DNA of 64,000 nt from Nocardioides marmoriginsengisoli (GTDB lineage Bacteria; Actinomycetota; Actinomycetes; Propionibacteriales; Nocardioidaceae). The position numbers and the translations under genes are program-made. The first letter of the stretch is position 1, and the number at the start of each line of letters is the position of its first letter. Positions 1 to 8,504 of this stretch are shown piece after piece. Location of the stretch: contig NZ_RJSE01000007.1 of NCBI RefSeq assembly GCF_003725695.1, positions 1,618,002-1,682,001 on the forward strand. Reading direction: 5' to 3'. Under the pieces are notes generated by a model. It searched no databases. It was not told the DNA's origin and was given only the letters and a program-made list of their open reading frames with translations.

Positions 1-626
1 CGGCCGGCTTCAAGGCCTTCCGGTTCGCCCGGGTCTCCCAGGAGGACCGCGAGCGGACCGCGATGATGCAGATCGAGGCGGACCGCAAGTCCGCCGCCTC
101 CGGTGCGCTCTCGCACGAGGACTTCCTGCGGTCCCTCGAGCTGACCGTCCGGGTCTTCGAGCCGACCGAGGCGCACGTCGGACGGGTCGCGCAGCTGATC
201 AACAAGACCAACCAGTTCAACCTGACCACCATCCGGCGCGACGAGGCCGAGGTGGCCGCCCTGGTCGCCGACGGCACCCACCGGGTCTACGCCGCCGAGG
301 TGTCGGACCGGTTCGGCGGCTACGGGCTGGTCGCGGTCGCGATCGTGGAGACCGGCGCGGAGCGCTGGGACGTGGACACCTTCCTGATGAGCTGCCGGGT
401 ACTGCGCCGCGGTGTCGAGGACGCGATCCTGGCGTGCATCGCCGAGGACGCTGCGGCTGTCGGAGCCACCGCGCTGCGCGGACGCTACGTCCCGTCGGCC
501 AAGAACGTCCAGGTCGCCGACTTCTACACCGAGCGCGGTTTCAGCAGCTCCGGAGAGGGTCAGTACGACGCCGTGCTGCCGATCGCCCCGGCGGCGGACC
601 ACGTGACGGTGCTCCGCGATGCTTGA
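1..626 (+). CDS. FkbH-like protein, C-terminal part (5' end outside window)
   Basis: The reading frame is open from the left edge (codons begin at base 3) to the TGA at 624-626, so only about the last 207 residues are present. The visible part contains the FkbH-type core with INKTNQFNLTT, followed by a GNAT-like tail with the FLMSCRVLRRGVE segment usual in FkbH-like proteins. FkbH-family proteins are HAD-superfamily enzymes; characterised members load a glyceryl unit from 1,3-bisphosphoglycerate onto an acyl carrier protein. The HAD aspartates would lie upstream and cannot be checked. It overlaps the following MBOAT gene by 8 bases, so the two are probably translationally coupled and work in one pathway, perhaps modification of a surface glycan or a secondary metabolite. 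Confidence 0.8.
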   Translation, partial: AGFKAFRFARVSQEDRERTAMMQIEADRKSAASGALSHEDFLRSLELTVRVFEPTEAHVGRVAQLINKTNQFNLTTIRRDEAEVAALVADGTHRVYAAEVSDRFGGYGLVAVAIVETGAERWDVDTFLMSCRVLRRGVEDAILACIAEDAAAVGATALRGRYVPSAKNVQVADFYTERGFSSSGEGQYDAVLPIAPAADHVTVLRDA

Positions 627-1836
627 CAGCGATCCGTTCCTGTACTTCTCCGACCTGCTCGTCCTGATGGTCGTCGTCGTACCGCTCTACTACGTCGCGC
701 CCTGGGCCTGGTTCCGCCAGCTCCTGCTCGGCCTGACCGGCGTCTACCTGACCTTCCTGATCGCGCCGCGGCTGCTCGCGTTCTACGTGCTCTTCTGGCT
801 GCTGGTCTACGTCTTGCAGCACGCCGCCCGGCTGTTCCGGGACCGCCGGTTCAGCTGGCTGTGGACGACCCTGCTGATCGGGCTCGCCCTGGCGCCGATG
901 CTGACCTGGAAGCTGTTCGCGGACTGGTCGGTACCCGAGTTCAACATCCAGTTCAACGCGCTGGTCGACTGGCTCAACCCGTGGGTCGGCTCGATCGACC
1001 GGGTGCGCAGCCTGATCCTGCCGATCGGCCTGAGCTTCGCGACCTTCCGCGCGGTCGACCAGCTGATCAAGGTGCGCCTGGAGATCGTCGAGCCGCTCTC
1101 GCCGCTGCGGCAGTTCTCGTTCGCGTTCTTCCCGTCCGTGCTGGTGATCGGCCCGGTGATCGAGTACACCGAGATCGAGTCCGGGCTGGCGACGAAGCCG
1201 CGCTGGGATCCGCAGGACACCCTGGCCGGGATCCTCACCGTCGCCCTGGGCGCGATCAAGGTGTTCGGCATCGCCTACGTCCTCCGGGGCAGCCAGGGCG
1301 TCTTCGGGACGAGCACCAGCGACGGGTCCCCGCTGGAGTACTGGCTCGAGCTGGCGATGTACGCCTGGTACTTCTACTTCAACTTCTCCGGGTTCTCCGA
1401 CATGGCGATCGGCAGCGCCCGGATCCTCGGCTACCGGCTGGCACCGAACTTCAACAACCCGTACCTGAAGACGAACCCGCAGGACTTCTGGAACAGCTGG
1501 CACATGAGCCTGACCCGGTTCGCCCAGCGCAACGTGTTCGTGCCGATGGGCGGCATGCGGGCGCGCACCCAGTACCTCGCCATCGTCGCGACGATGATGG
1601 TGATCGCGCTCTGGCACGACGTCAGCTTCTCGCTGCTGATCTTCGGTGCGTACCACTCGGCGGGTCTGATCGGGCACCGCTGGTGGATCGCCCGGCACCC
1701 GGTCCCCGCGGACCGCCCGCTGGTACGCCGGGTGGGCGCGAACGTGCTGTTCTTCGCGTTCTACCTGCTCAGCCTGCCGCTGCTCAGCCTCGAGCTGTCC
1801 TCGCTCCTCGACTTCTACGGGAGGCTGCTGTGGTGA
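619..1836 (+). CDS. MBOAT family membrane O-acyltransferase
   Basis: A 405-residue polytopic membrane protein of the AlgI/DltB type. Hydrophobic helices run through most of the length. The diagnostic region is in the second half: YAWYFYFNFSGFSDMAIG, then NPQDFWNSWHMSLTRF, then ALWHD with the conserved histidine. MBOAT enzymes move acyl groups across the membrane onto extracellular polymers. The gene overlaps the FkbH-like gene upstream and the SGNH-like gene downstream, the usual partner arrangement (compare DltB/DltD and AlgI/AlgJ/AlgX). The acyl donor is unknown; FkbH beside it suggests a carrier-protein-bound glyceryl or acyl group, which is inference. Confidence 0.9.
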   Translation: MLDSDPFLYFSDLLVLMVVVVPLYYVAPWAWFRQLLLGLTGVYLTFLIAPRLLAFYVLFWLLVYVLQHAARLFRDRRFSWLWTTLLIGLALAPMLTWKLFADWSVPEFNIQFNALVDWLNPWVGSIDRVRSLILPIGLSFATFRAVDQLIKVRLEIVEPLSPLRQFSFAFFPSVLVIGPVIEYTEIESGLATKPRWDPQDTLAGILTVALGAIKVFGIAYVLRGSQGVFGTSTSDGSPLEYWLELAMYAWYFYFNFSGFSDMAIGSARILGYRLAPNFNNPYLKTNPQDFWNSWHMSLTRFAQRNVFVPMGGMRARTQYLAIVATMMVIALWHDVSFSLLIFGAYHSAGLIGHRWWIARHPVPADRPLVRRVGANVLFFAFYLLSLPLLSLELSSLLDFYGRLLW

Positions 1837-3032
1837 TCGTCGACCGGTTGCTCGCCTGGCTCCGGACGGGGCCCGGCTACGTCCCGACGCGCTGGTCGCT
1901 GCTCCGGATCGCGATCGTCACCGTGGTCGCGCTGGTGGTGGCCGGGATGGTGCTCCCGGGGAAGATCAGCACCATCGACGACGGCAAGTACAACGGCCTG
2001 GCGACCAAGACCACCCGCAACATCGCGCTCCCGTTCGGGGACACCCGCGGGTTCCGTCCGACGGATCGACCGAACTCGTTCCGGGTCGCCTGGGTGGGCG
2101 GGTCCGAGCTGCTCGGCAAGGGCCTGGGGAAGCGCGCGTTCATCCCGGGGGTCGCCGCCAAGGAGATCGGCCGGGTCGGGGGCAAGCCGATCTCGACCGA
2201 CATCTACTACATGGACGCGATCCGGCTCACCGACGAGCTCAGCGCCCTGACCAGCGCGGTCGCGTCCAAGCCCGACCTGGTGGTCGTCAGCCTCAACCCG
2301 GTGTGGGTGATGAACGACCTGGCCGTGCAGCAGTGGGGCTACCTGGACGGCAACCTGGCGCTGCACAGCGTCGACAAGCCGGCGCTGTGGCCGGTCGTCG
2401 CCTCCCTGGTGAGCCCCGGCGACGCCGGGTGGAAGGTGCTCTCCGGCATCAGCGGTGTCGTCAACGACCGCTATGACTGGGGCGTCGACCTGACCGAGAA
2501 GACCGCCGGGTGGTCCTTCCTGCACGAGATCAAGGACGCGAAGCCGCCGGAGCTCTCGAAGCTGGCCCAGCTCGGGCTGCGCCGCCCGGTGGACTTCTTC
2601 TTCGGGGAGTCCCAGGAGGTCGAGGACGCCGCCGGTGACGTCACCGCTGCCCAGTTCGCGATCCTGGCCCGCGAGGTGGCTTCCCGGTCGTCCTTCAACC
2701 GCACCGTGCTGCGGGCGATGATGGACGTCGTCGACCGCGCCGGCGTGGACGCGTACTTCTACATGCCGCCGATCAACGCCGAGTTCTACCAGCACCCGGA
2801 GGCGAAGCGGTACGTCGACCAAGTCCGGGCGATGCTGGCCGAGGCGTCCGAGGGCCGGACCAACGCGCACCTCTTCCTCGACCCGCAAGGTCTCCAGGAC
2901 CGGGTCCCGGAGACCGAGTACGAGGACATCGTGCACGTGCTCGACCCGAAGCCGGAGGCGGGCGTGCTCGCCGACGACCTCTGCAAGCTGCTCAAGTCCT
3001 GGAACCGGGACCCGACCTGCGAAGGGCGCTGA
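1833..3032 (+). CDS. SGNH/DltD-like membrane-anchored protein paired with MBOAT
   Basis: About 399 residues beginning at a GTG that overlaps the MBOAT stop codon. A GTG three bases earlier is equally possible; GGGAGG at 1819-1824 fits either. One N-terminal transmembrane helix (about residues 22-42) is followed by an extracytoplasmic domain. WVGGSE (S91) sits where SGNH hydrolases carry the nucleophile block, and a D365-x-x-H368 pair near the C-terminus fits the catalytic Asp-His block. Proteins of this kind finish the acyl transfer begun by the MBOAT partner. The assignment rests on motif placement and context; I do not recognise a named orthologue. Confidence 0.65.
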   Translation: MIVDRLLAWLRTGPGYVPTRWSLLRIAIVTVVALVVAGMVLPGKISTIDDGKYNGLATKTTRNIALPFGDTRGFRPTDRPNSFRVAWVGGSELLGKGLGKRAFIPGVAAKEIGRVGGKPISTDIYYMDAIRLTDELSALTSAVASKPDLVVVSLNPVWVMNDLAVQQWGYLDGNLALHSVDKPALWPVVASLVSPGDAGWKVLSGISGVVNDRYDWGVDLTEKTAGWSFLHEIKDAKPPELSKLAQLGLRRPVDFFFGESQEVEDAAGDVTAAQFAILAREVASRSSFNRTVLRAMMDVVDRAGVDAYFYMPPINAEFYQHPEAKRYVDQVRAMLAEASEGRTNAHLFLDPQGLQDRVPETEYEDIVHVLDPKPEAGVLADDLCKLLKSWNRDPTCEGR

Positions 3033-3034
3033 GG

Positions 3035-3187
3035 ATGGAACCCGAGAAGACGCCGACGGAGCGCCGTACCGGCCTGCCGTCGCGGTTGCTGATCGAGCTG
3101 GTCATCGGGCTCGGGCTCGCCGGCGCGGTGGTCCTGGTGGCGTGGGCCTCCAGCACCGCGATCCGCTTCGTGTACGGCGGCTACTGA
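3035..3187 (+). CDS. small single-pass membrane protein (50 aa)
   Basis: A 50-codon frame starts with ATG two bases after the SGNH gene stop; GAGG lies immediately before the start. The product has a charged N-terminus rich in E, K, T and R (residues 1-17), one hydrophobic helix (about 18-38) and a short tail ending VYGGY. It fills the gap exactly between the SGNH-like gene and the VOC gene, which argues that it is real. Function unknown; a small accessory subunit of the acyltransferase assembly is possible. Confidence 0.55.
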   Translation: MEPEKTPTERRTGLPSRLLIELVIGLGLAGAVVLVAWASSTAIRFVYGGY

Positions 3188-3188
3188 G

Positions 3189-3617
3189 ATGCCGGCGATC
3201 GGCGGGGACCAGGAGCTCGGCCCGGGGCTGCACCACGTCGGCTACGTGGTGCCGCGGATGGCGGCCGGGATCCGGCGCTTCGAGGAGGCCGGCGGCGAGG
3301 TCGTGATCGGGCCGACCGACGACCCGGGGCTCGGGGTCAGCTGCGTGCTGATCCGGCTCCCCGAGGGTGTCGACATCGAGCTGGTCGCCCCGCTGCCGGA
3401 CAGCGAGTCGCCGATCACCGCGCGGCTCCAGCGCGGCGGCGGCCTGGATCACCTGTGCTTCTGGGTCGACGACCTCGACGCCTCGCTGGCCCGCGAGCTG
3501 GAGAACGACGCGATGCTGCTGGTGCCGCCGACGCACGCGCTCACCTTCGACACCACGATCGCCTTCGTGCAGCGCCGCGGCGGCCTGGTCGTCGAGCTGA
3601 TGAGCACGAAGCGCTGA
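3189..3617 (+). CDS. VOC (glyoxalase-like) family protein
   Basis: A 142-residue protein that starts one base after the preceding stop. Two beta-alpha-beta-beta-beta halves are visible: GLHHVGYVV at the N-terminus and GGLDHLCFWVDDLDASL in the middle, with acidic residues DIELV and VVELM at the strand ends where this fold places its metal ligands. The closest general resemblance is to methylmalonyl-CoA epimerase-type VOC proteins. It closes the FkbH-MBOAT-SGNH run, so it may belong to that pathway rather than to CoA metabolism. Exact substrate unknown. Confidence 0.7.
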   Translation: MPAIGGDQELGPGLHHVGYVVPRMAAGIRRFEEAGGEVVIGPTDDPGLGVSCVLIRLPEGVDIELVAPLPDSESPITARLQRGGGLDHLCFWVDDLDASLARELENDAMLLVPPTHALTFDTTIAFVQRRGGLVVELMSTKR

Positions 3618-3620
3618 GCG

Positions 3621-4529
3621 TCAGGCCTTGGCCAGCACGTAGGCGACGTTGATCGGCAGGTTCTGCTCGCGGGACTCCTCGAGGGTCTTCCCCTCGTAGG
3701 GCAGCCGGAGCGGCTCCACGATCCGCAGCCCGCTGCCGGTGATCATCTCCTCCAGCTCGTCGGTGGTCCGCCACAGGAAGATGTGGTCGACCGCCGGCGC
3801 GTTGATGCAGGTGGTGATGAAGATGTACGCGTCGTCCTTGGCCAGCTCGGCGATCCGGCGCAGGAAGACCTCGGGCTGCTCGACGTGCTCGAGAACCTCG
3901 CCCATGACGACGGCGTCGAACGAGCCGGCCTCCAGGTCGGCGGCCTCCAGGAAGTCGCGCAGCTCGACCCGGGCCGGCGCGCCCGGGTGGAAGTGCTCGA
4001 CGATCGTCCGGGTCTGCTCCACGCTCGCGGCGGAGAGGTCGACGCCGAGGTAGTCGTCGAAGCTTCCGGTCTCGATCGCGTCGAGCAGCAGGAAGCCGTG
4101 CCCCGGGCCGACCTCCAGGTAGCGACCGCCGCGGTCGCGGGGGATCGTGCGGTGCAGGAGCCGGGCCATCTCGACGTGGTTGGGCCAGAGGAAGTTCGTG
4201 ATCGCCAGCCCGTACATGTAGCGGTCCATGTACTCGCGGTCGTGGTAGACCGCGTCGGCGACCTCGGCGAAGGTCGAGTGCCGGTAGGTGCCGTGGTCGC
4301 GGAAGTAGATCTGCTCCTCGAGGGTGTCGCCGAGGATGGTCAGGTAGCTCTCCGCGAGGTAGTCGAGGGTCAGGCCCTTGCCCATGCAGAACGAGAGGTA
4401 GCCGGAGAGGCGGGTCACCTCCTCGGGGGTGGCGCCGCTGATCGCCTGGTCGAGGAAGCTGCGATGGACGGGATACTGGTCGGCGATGTTCTCGAGGAGG
4501 CTGTCGACGACGGCTGTGGTCTCAGTCAT
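3621..4529 (-). CDS. class I SAM-dependent methyltransferase
   Basis: A 302-residue protein with the SAM-binding motif YLEVGPGHG at residues 137-145, the acidic residue after beta-2 (LGVDLS), and the motif-III-like FDAVVMGEVLEHVEQPE. The N-terminal 130 residues form a helical extension typical of methyltransferases acting on larger acceptors. It converges on the VOC gene with a 3-base gap, so it belongs to the same neighbourhood. A TAGCCT hexamer lies 9 bases before the ATG on its strand with no Shine-Dalgarno sequence, suggesting a very short leader. The methyl acceptor cannot be read from sequence. Confidence 0.8.
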   Translation of the reverse strand: MTETTAVVDSLLENIADQYPVHRSFLDQAISGATPEEVTRLSGYLSFCMGKGLTLDYLAESYLTILGDTLEEQIYFRDHGTYRHSTFAEVADAVYHDREYMDRYMYGLAITNFLWPNHVEMARLLHRTIPRDRGGRYLEVGPGHGFLLLDAIETGSFDDYLGVDLSAASVEQTRTIVEHFHPGAPARVELRDFLEAADLEAGSFDAVVMGEVLEHVEQPEVFLRRIAELAKDDAYIFITTCINAPAVDHIFLWRTTDELEEMITGSGLRIVEPLRLPYEGKTLEESREQNLPINVAYVLAKA

Positions 4530-4714
4530 AGCGTGTGCAGGCTACCGCGACGGCCGTGACAGGCAACCCCGACATGCGGCGGCCCGCCGGCGTGCGGGCG
4601 TGTGACCGGTACGACATCGATCGGGGGCGAGACCCCCTCCCGAGATCGGTGACCGGTGGGTAGTGTCGGGGAGTTCCCTTTCTTGCTCGTCAGAGCGTTC
4701 CTTCAGGAGGACCC
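4530..4714. promoter_or_regulatory. divergent promoter region, methyltransferase / thiolase
   Basis: 185 bases separate two divergently transcribed genes. For the plus strand, TAGTGT at 4661-4666 fits the actinobacterial TAnnnT -10 pattern and AGGAGG at 4705-4710 is a strong ribosome binding site 4 bases before the thiolase ATG. For the minus strand, TAGCCT (complement of 4539-4544) is a plausible -10 for the methyltransferase. A small G5/C5 hairpin (4623-4627 with 4633-4637) lies upstream of the plus -10. No convincing -35 box was found. Confidence 0.4.
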
Positions 4715-5905
4715 ATGTCCGTCAATGTCATCGTCGCCGGCGCCCGTACGCCGATCGGCCGCCTGCTCGGCGGCCTGAAGAGCCTCTCGGCTGCTGACCT
4801 CGGTGGCGTCGCCATCGCGGGCGCCCTGGAGAAGGCCGGCGTCGCCGCCGACAAGGTCGACTACCTGATCATGGGCCAGGTCATCCTGGCCGGCGCCGGC
4901 CAGAACCCGGCCCGCGCGGCCGGTCTCGCCGGCGGCCTGCCCGCGAACATCCCGTCGATCACGATCAACAAGGTCTGCCTGTCGGGCCTGAACGCGATCG
5001 CGATGGCCGACCAGATGATCCGCGCCGGTGAGCACGAGATCATCGTGGCCGGCGGCATGGAGTCGATGACGAACGCCCCGCACCTGCTGCCGAAGTCCCG
5101 TGAGGGCTTCAAGTTCGGCGACACCAGCCTGGTGGACTCGATGGCGTACGACGCCCTCTACGACCAGGCCACCAAGCAGGCGATGGGCGGCCTCACCGAG
5201 CAGATCAACGCCGAGGGCGTGAAGCTGACCCGCGAGGAGCAGGACGCGTTCGCGGCCGCCTCGCACCAGAAGGCCGCCGAGGCCTGGAAGAACGGCGTCT
5301 TCGACGAGGAGGTCGTCCCGGTGACGATCCCGCAGCGTCGCGGCGACGCGATCGTGGTCTCCGCCGACGAGGGCGTCCGCGGCGACACCACCGCCGAGTC
5401 CCTGGGCAAGCTGCCGGCGGCGTTCGCCAAGGAGGGCACCATCACCGCCGGTTCGGCCTCGCAGATCTCGGACGGCGCCTGCGCCGTCGTCGTGATGAGC
5501 AAGGCCAAGGCCGAGGAGCTGGGCCTGGAGTGGCTGGCCGAGATCGGTTCGCACGGCATGGTCGCCGGCCCGGACTCCAGCCTGCAGCTGCAGCCGGCCA
5601 ACGCCACCAAGCTCGCCTGCGACAAGGAGGGCATCGCCCCGACCGACCTCGACCTGATCGAGTTCAACGAGGCGTTCGCCGCGGTCGGCATCGAGTCCAC
5701 CCGCGCGCTCGGCCTGGACGAGTCGAAGATCAACGTCAACGGCGGCGCGATCGCCCTGGGCCACCCGGTCGGCATGTCCGGCGCCCGGGTCGTGCTGCAC
5801 CTGGCGCTCGAGCTGAAGCGCCGCGGTGGCGGCATCGGCGCGGCGGCCCTGTGCGGTGGTGGCGGTCAGGGTGACGCCCTGATCGTGCGCGTCCCGAAGG
5901 CGTAA
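4715..5905 (+). CDS. atoB: acetyl-CoA C-acetyltransferase (thiolase)
   Basis: A 396-residue degradative/biosynthetic thiolase, the family's normal length. The nucleophile is C88 in [23 protein letters not shown] carries the conserved histidine and [11 protein letters not shown] the second active-site cysteine. It catalyses condensation of two acetyl-CoA units or thiolysis of 3-ketoacyl-CoA in the cytoplasm. A strong AGGAGG precedes the ATG. The stop codon abuts the meaB GTG start, so it heads an operon with MeaB and an epimerase-like protein; the thiolase-meaB pairing is common in actinobacterial propionyl/methylmalonyl-CoA loci. Symbol by family; the physiological direction is not known. Confidence 0.92.
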   Translation: MSVNVIVAGARTPIGRLLGGLKSLSAADLGGVAIAGALEKAGVAADKVDYLIMGQVILAGAGQNPARAAGLAGGLPANIPSITINKVCLSGLNAIAMADQMIRAGEHEIIVAGGMESMTNAPHLLPKSREGFKFGDTSLVDSMAYDALYDQATKQAMGGLTEQINAEGVKLTREEQDAFAAASHQKAAEAWKNGVFDEEVVPVTIPQRRGDAIVVSADEGVRGDTTAESLGKLPAAFAKEGTITAGSASQISDGACAVVVMSKAKAEELGLEWLAEIGSHGMVAGPDSSLQLQPANATKLACDKEGIAPTDLDLIEFNEAFAAVGIESTRALGLDESKINVNGGAIALGHPVGMSGARVVLHLALELKRRGGGIGAAALCGGGGQGDALIVRVPKA

Positions 5906-6871
5906 GTGAGCCGCAGAACGACAGCAGACGTCCCCGGACTGGTCGCGAAGGCCAGGTCCGGGGACGCTCGTTCTGTCGCCCGGCTGATCTCGCTGGTCGA
6001 GGACGCCTCGCCGCTGCTGCGCGAGGTGATGGCGCTGCTCGCCCCCCTGGCCGGCGGCGCCCACGTCGTCGGCATCACCGGCTCGCCCGGGGTCGGCAAG
6101 TCCACCTCGACCAACGCCCTGGTCGGTGCGCTGCGGAGGCAGGGCAAGCGGGTCGGCGTCCTGGCGGTGGATCCGTCCTCCCCGTTCTCCGGCGGCGCGC
6201 TGCTCGGTGACCGGATCCGGATGCAGGACCACGCGCTCGACCCGGAGGTGTACATCCGGTCGATGGCCTCCCGCGGTCACCTCGGCGGACTCTCCTGGGC
6301 CGCCCCGCAGGCGCTGCGGGTGCTGGACGCGGCCGGTTGCGACGTGATCCTGGTCGAGACCGTCGGTGTCGGGCAGAGCGAGGTGGAGATCGCCTCGATG
6401 GCCGACACCACCTTGGTGCTGCTCGCGCCCGGGATGGGTGACGGCATCCAGGCGGCGAAGGCCGGCATCCTGGAGATCGGTGACCTCTACGTGATCAACA
6501 AGGCGGACCGCGACGGCGCCGACACCGTACGCCGGGAGCTCCGCGGCATGCTCGCCCTCGGTGAGCGCCCCGAGGGTTCCTGGAACCAGCCGATCCTCAA
6601 GACCGTGGCGATGCGCGACGAGGGCGTCGACGAGGTGGTCGAGGCGATCGACGCGCACCTGGCCCACCTGCGGGACTCGGGAGAGCTGGCCCGGCGCCGG
6701 GCGCTGCGGGCCCGCGAGGAGATCGAGGCGATCGCGGTGACCTCGCTGCGCGAGCGCTGGGGCGACGTGCACGCCCGCACCGAGCTGGACGTTCTCGCCG
6801 AACAGGTCGTGGCCGGAACCACGGACCCCTACGCTGCTGCGGACGAGCTGCTCGCCACCTACGCGGAGTGA
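5906..6871 (+). CDS. meaB: MeaB/ArgK-type GTPase, chaperone of B12-dependent acyl-CoA mutase
   Basis: A 321-residue G3E GTPase. Walker A is GSPGVGKST (residues 59-67), followed by GDRIRMQDH and ETVGVGQSEVE (G3 region); NKAD is the guanine specificity motif. MeaB guards adenosylcobalamin-dependent mutases, gating cofactor loading and preventing inactivation. The GTG start is directly adjacent to the thiolase TAA with no gap, so translation is probably coupled. Its likely client is the mutase large subunit encoded at 9569-11269, 2.7 kb downstream. Confidence 0.93.
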   Translation: MSRRTTADVPGLVAKARSGDARSVARLISLVEDASPLLREVMALLAPLAGGAHVVGITGSPGVGKSTSTNALVGALRRQGKRVGVLAVDPSSPFSGGALLGDRIRMQDHALDPEVYIRSMASRGHLGGLSWAAPQALRVLDAAGCDVILVETVGVGQSEVEIASMADTTLVLLAPGMGDGIQAAKAGILEIGDLYVINKADRDGADTVRRELRGMLALGERPEGSWNQPILKTVAMRDEGVDEVVEAIDAHLAHLRDSGELARRRALRAREEIEAIAVTSLRERWGDVHARTELDVLAEQVVAGTTDPYAAADELLATYAE

Positions 6872-6881
6872 AGGAGTCCCG

Positions 6882-7703
6882 ATGAGAGTCGTGGTCACCG
6901 GTGCCGGTCCCGACTCGATCGGGCTCGCCACCGCACGGGCGCTGCGCGACCTGGGCCACGAGGTCCTGGTCAGCACCCGGTCGACGCCGGTGGACGGCTT
7001 CGCCTGGCACCCGCTCGACCTGGCCGACCGCGCGTCGGTGGCCGCGTTCGCAGACTGGGTCGGGTCGGGGCCGCTGGACGCGCTGGTCAACAACGCCGGC
7101 ATCCACCTCGACCTGCGGGCGACGTGGAAGGAGCCGAAGCTGCTCGACGGCCACGAGATCCACTGGCGGACCAACTACCTCGGCACGATGCAGCTCACCG
7201 AGGCGCTGCTCCCCGCGGTGCTCAGCGCCGGCGCGGTGACCGGTGACGCCCGGATCGTGCACGTCGTCTCCTACCTGCACACCCGCGGACGCAACGAGTT
7301 CCTCTTCGACGGCGTCGCGCCGTACAGCTCCTGGAAGGCGTACGGGACCACCAAGCTCGCGCTGATGCACGATGCCGCCCGACTCAGCGGCGAGTACGCC
7401 GACCGCGGCCTGCGGGCGGTCTCGGTGCACCCCGGCAAGGTGCTGACCAAGATCGCCGACGGCGGCCTGGCGAACACGCCGGTGCTGGCGAAGCTGCGGT
7501 CCTTCGCGCGGCCGGTGGAGAAGCTGCTGCTGCTCACGCCGGAGCAGGGCGCCGAGACGACCGTGCACACCTTGACCACCGCGGACCTGGTCCCCGGCGG
7601 CTACTACGCCAAGAGCGCGCTCGCCGAGCCGTCGGCGGACGCGCGGGACGCCTCGGTCCGCGACCGTCTGCGCGCCGAGACCACCGCCTGGCTGGAGGGC
7701 TGA
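6882..7703 (+). CDS. short-chain dehydrogenase/reductase
   Basis: A 273-residue SDR. The cofactor-binding segment VVVTGAGPDSIGLA is at the N-terminus, NNAG at 70-73, S130 lies in the usual serine position, and the catalytic pair is Y154-x3-K158. AAGGAG sits 6 bases before the ATG. It lies 10 bases after meaB and one base before the VOC gene, inside the acyl-CoA operon. The slightly altered glycine pattern (TGAGPDSIG) and the lack of an obvious NAD/NADP discriminator leave cofactor and substrate open; a ketone/alcohol step on an acyl-CoA or related lipid is a guess. Confidence 0.85.
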   Translation: MRVVVTGAGPDSIGLATARALRDLGHEVLVSTRSTPVDGFAWHPLDLADRASVAAFADWVGSGPLDALVNNAGIHLDLRATWKEPKLLDGHEIHWRTNYLGTMQLTEALLPAVLSAGAVTGDARIVHVVSYLHTRGRNEFLFDGVAPYSSWKAYGTTKLALMHDAARLSGEYADRGLRAVSVHPGKVLTKIADGGLANTPVLAKLRSFARPVEKLLLLTPEQGAETTVHTLTTADLVPGGYYAKSALAEPSADARDASVRDRLRAETTAWLEG

Positions 7704-7704
7704 G

Positions 7705-8202
7705 ATGACCGCGACCATCGCCACCGGACCGGTCACCCAGATCGCCTGGGTGACCGACGACATCGCCGCCACCGAGGCGTTCCTCTCCACCGCCTTCGGC
7801 GCCGGCACCTGGACCCGGATGAACGACATCCGCTTCGCGCCGGAGGACTGCACCCTGCGCGGCGAGCCGGCCGACTTCGTCATCCACGTCTCGATCGTCT
7901 ACGTCGGCGACCTCCAGCTGGAGGTGATCCAGCCGGTCAGCGGCACCTCCATCTACTCCGAGTTCCTGGCGGAGAAGGGCCCGGGACTGCACCACCTCTG
8001 CTTCGACGTCGAGGACATGGAGGCGGCGCTGGCGGCTGCGGCGGAGCTCGGGCACCCGGTGCACCAGGCCGGCAGCATGATGGCCGGCGGGATGGACTTC
8101 GCCTACATCGACGGCACCGCGCACGGGGTCCCGTACGTCGAGATCGCCCGGATCGGTCCCGAGATGAAGGCGATCTTCGAGGCGATCAAAGCGCAGTCGT
8201 GA
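7705..8202 (+). CDS. VOC family protein, methylmalonyl-CoA epimerase-like
   Basis: A 165-residue VOC protein with two repeats: ITQIAWVTDDIAATEAFL at the N-terminus and GPGLHHLCFDVEDMEAAL in the middle. Acidic positions in LQLEVIQP and VPYVEIAR match metal-ligand sites of the fold. Residue spacing resembles methylmalonyl-CoA epimerase, and meaB with a B12 mutase nearby supports epimerisation of a branched acyl-CoA. However, the first metal-binding histidine is not in its usual HIG context (IAWVT instead), so the orthodox epimerase activity is uncertain. It follows the SDR stop by one base. Confidence 0.65.
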   Translation: MTATIATGPVTQIAWVTDDIAATEAFLSTAFGAGTWTRMNDIRFAPEDCTLRGEPADFVIHVSIVYVGDLQLEVIQPVSGTSIYSEFLAEKGPGLHHLCFDVEDMEAALAAAAELGHPVHQAGSMMAGGMDFAYIDGTAHGVPYVEIARIGPEMKAIFEAIKAQS

Positions 8203-8319
8203 CGCGCGGCTGAGCGCGCCTCCCCGATAGTCGGGTTCCCGATTGGTACAAATGAGGGGACTTGTGCGCACTCGGGCGCACGAAGGTCGTCGGACACGGA
8301 CCGGAACGGGAGCAGAGCG
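8203..8319 (+). other. intergenic gap with weak promoter signals
   Basis: 117 bases between the VOC gene and the next small gene. A short GCGCG...CGCGC inverted repeat lies just after the VOC stop and could terminate transcription. TTGGTACAAAT near 8244 is the most AT-rich stretch and might hold a -10 element. AGCAGAG precedes the downstream ATG. None of these is strong. Confidence 0.2.
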
Positions 8320-8493
8320 ATGGCGCTGAAGAAGGTGGTACCCCTTCTCCTGGTGGTGTTCATCGGCTACTACATGTTCACCGACCCGAGCGGGCTGGCC
8401 GAGGTGGCGAAGGACGGTGCGGCCTCCCTGTGGGACGGCCTGACCCGGCTCTTCTCGGCCACCATCGACTTCCTCGACGCGATCCTGTCCTGA
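8320..8493 (+). CDS. small membrane protein (57 aa)
   Basis: A 57-codon frame beginning MALKKVVPLLLVVFIGYYMF: two lysines then one hydrophobic helix (about residues 6-19), followed by an amphipathic helical tail with alternating A, L, F and acidic residues. It ends 11 bases before the PH-domain gene and has sensible spacing and actinobacterial codon use. It is probably a peripheral partner of the PH-domain membrane protein. No function can be assigned. Confidence 0.55.
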   Translation: MALKKVVPLLLVVFIGYYMFTDPSGLAEVAKDGAASLWDGLTRLFSATIDFLDAILS

Positions 8494-8504
8494 GGGGCGC
8501 CGTC

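Noticed and set aside
4703..7174. Long minus-strand open frame opposite thiolase and meaB
   Set aside because: Antisense shadow of clear plus-strand enzymes; no recognisable domain and biased composition.
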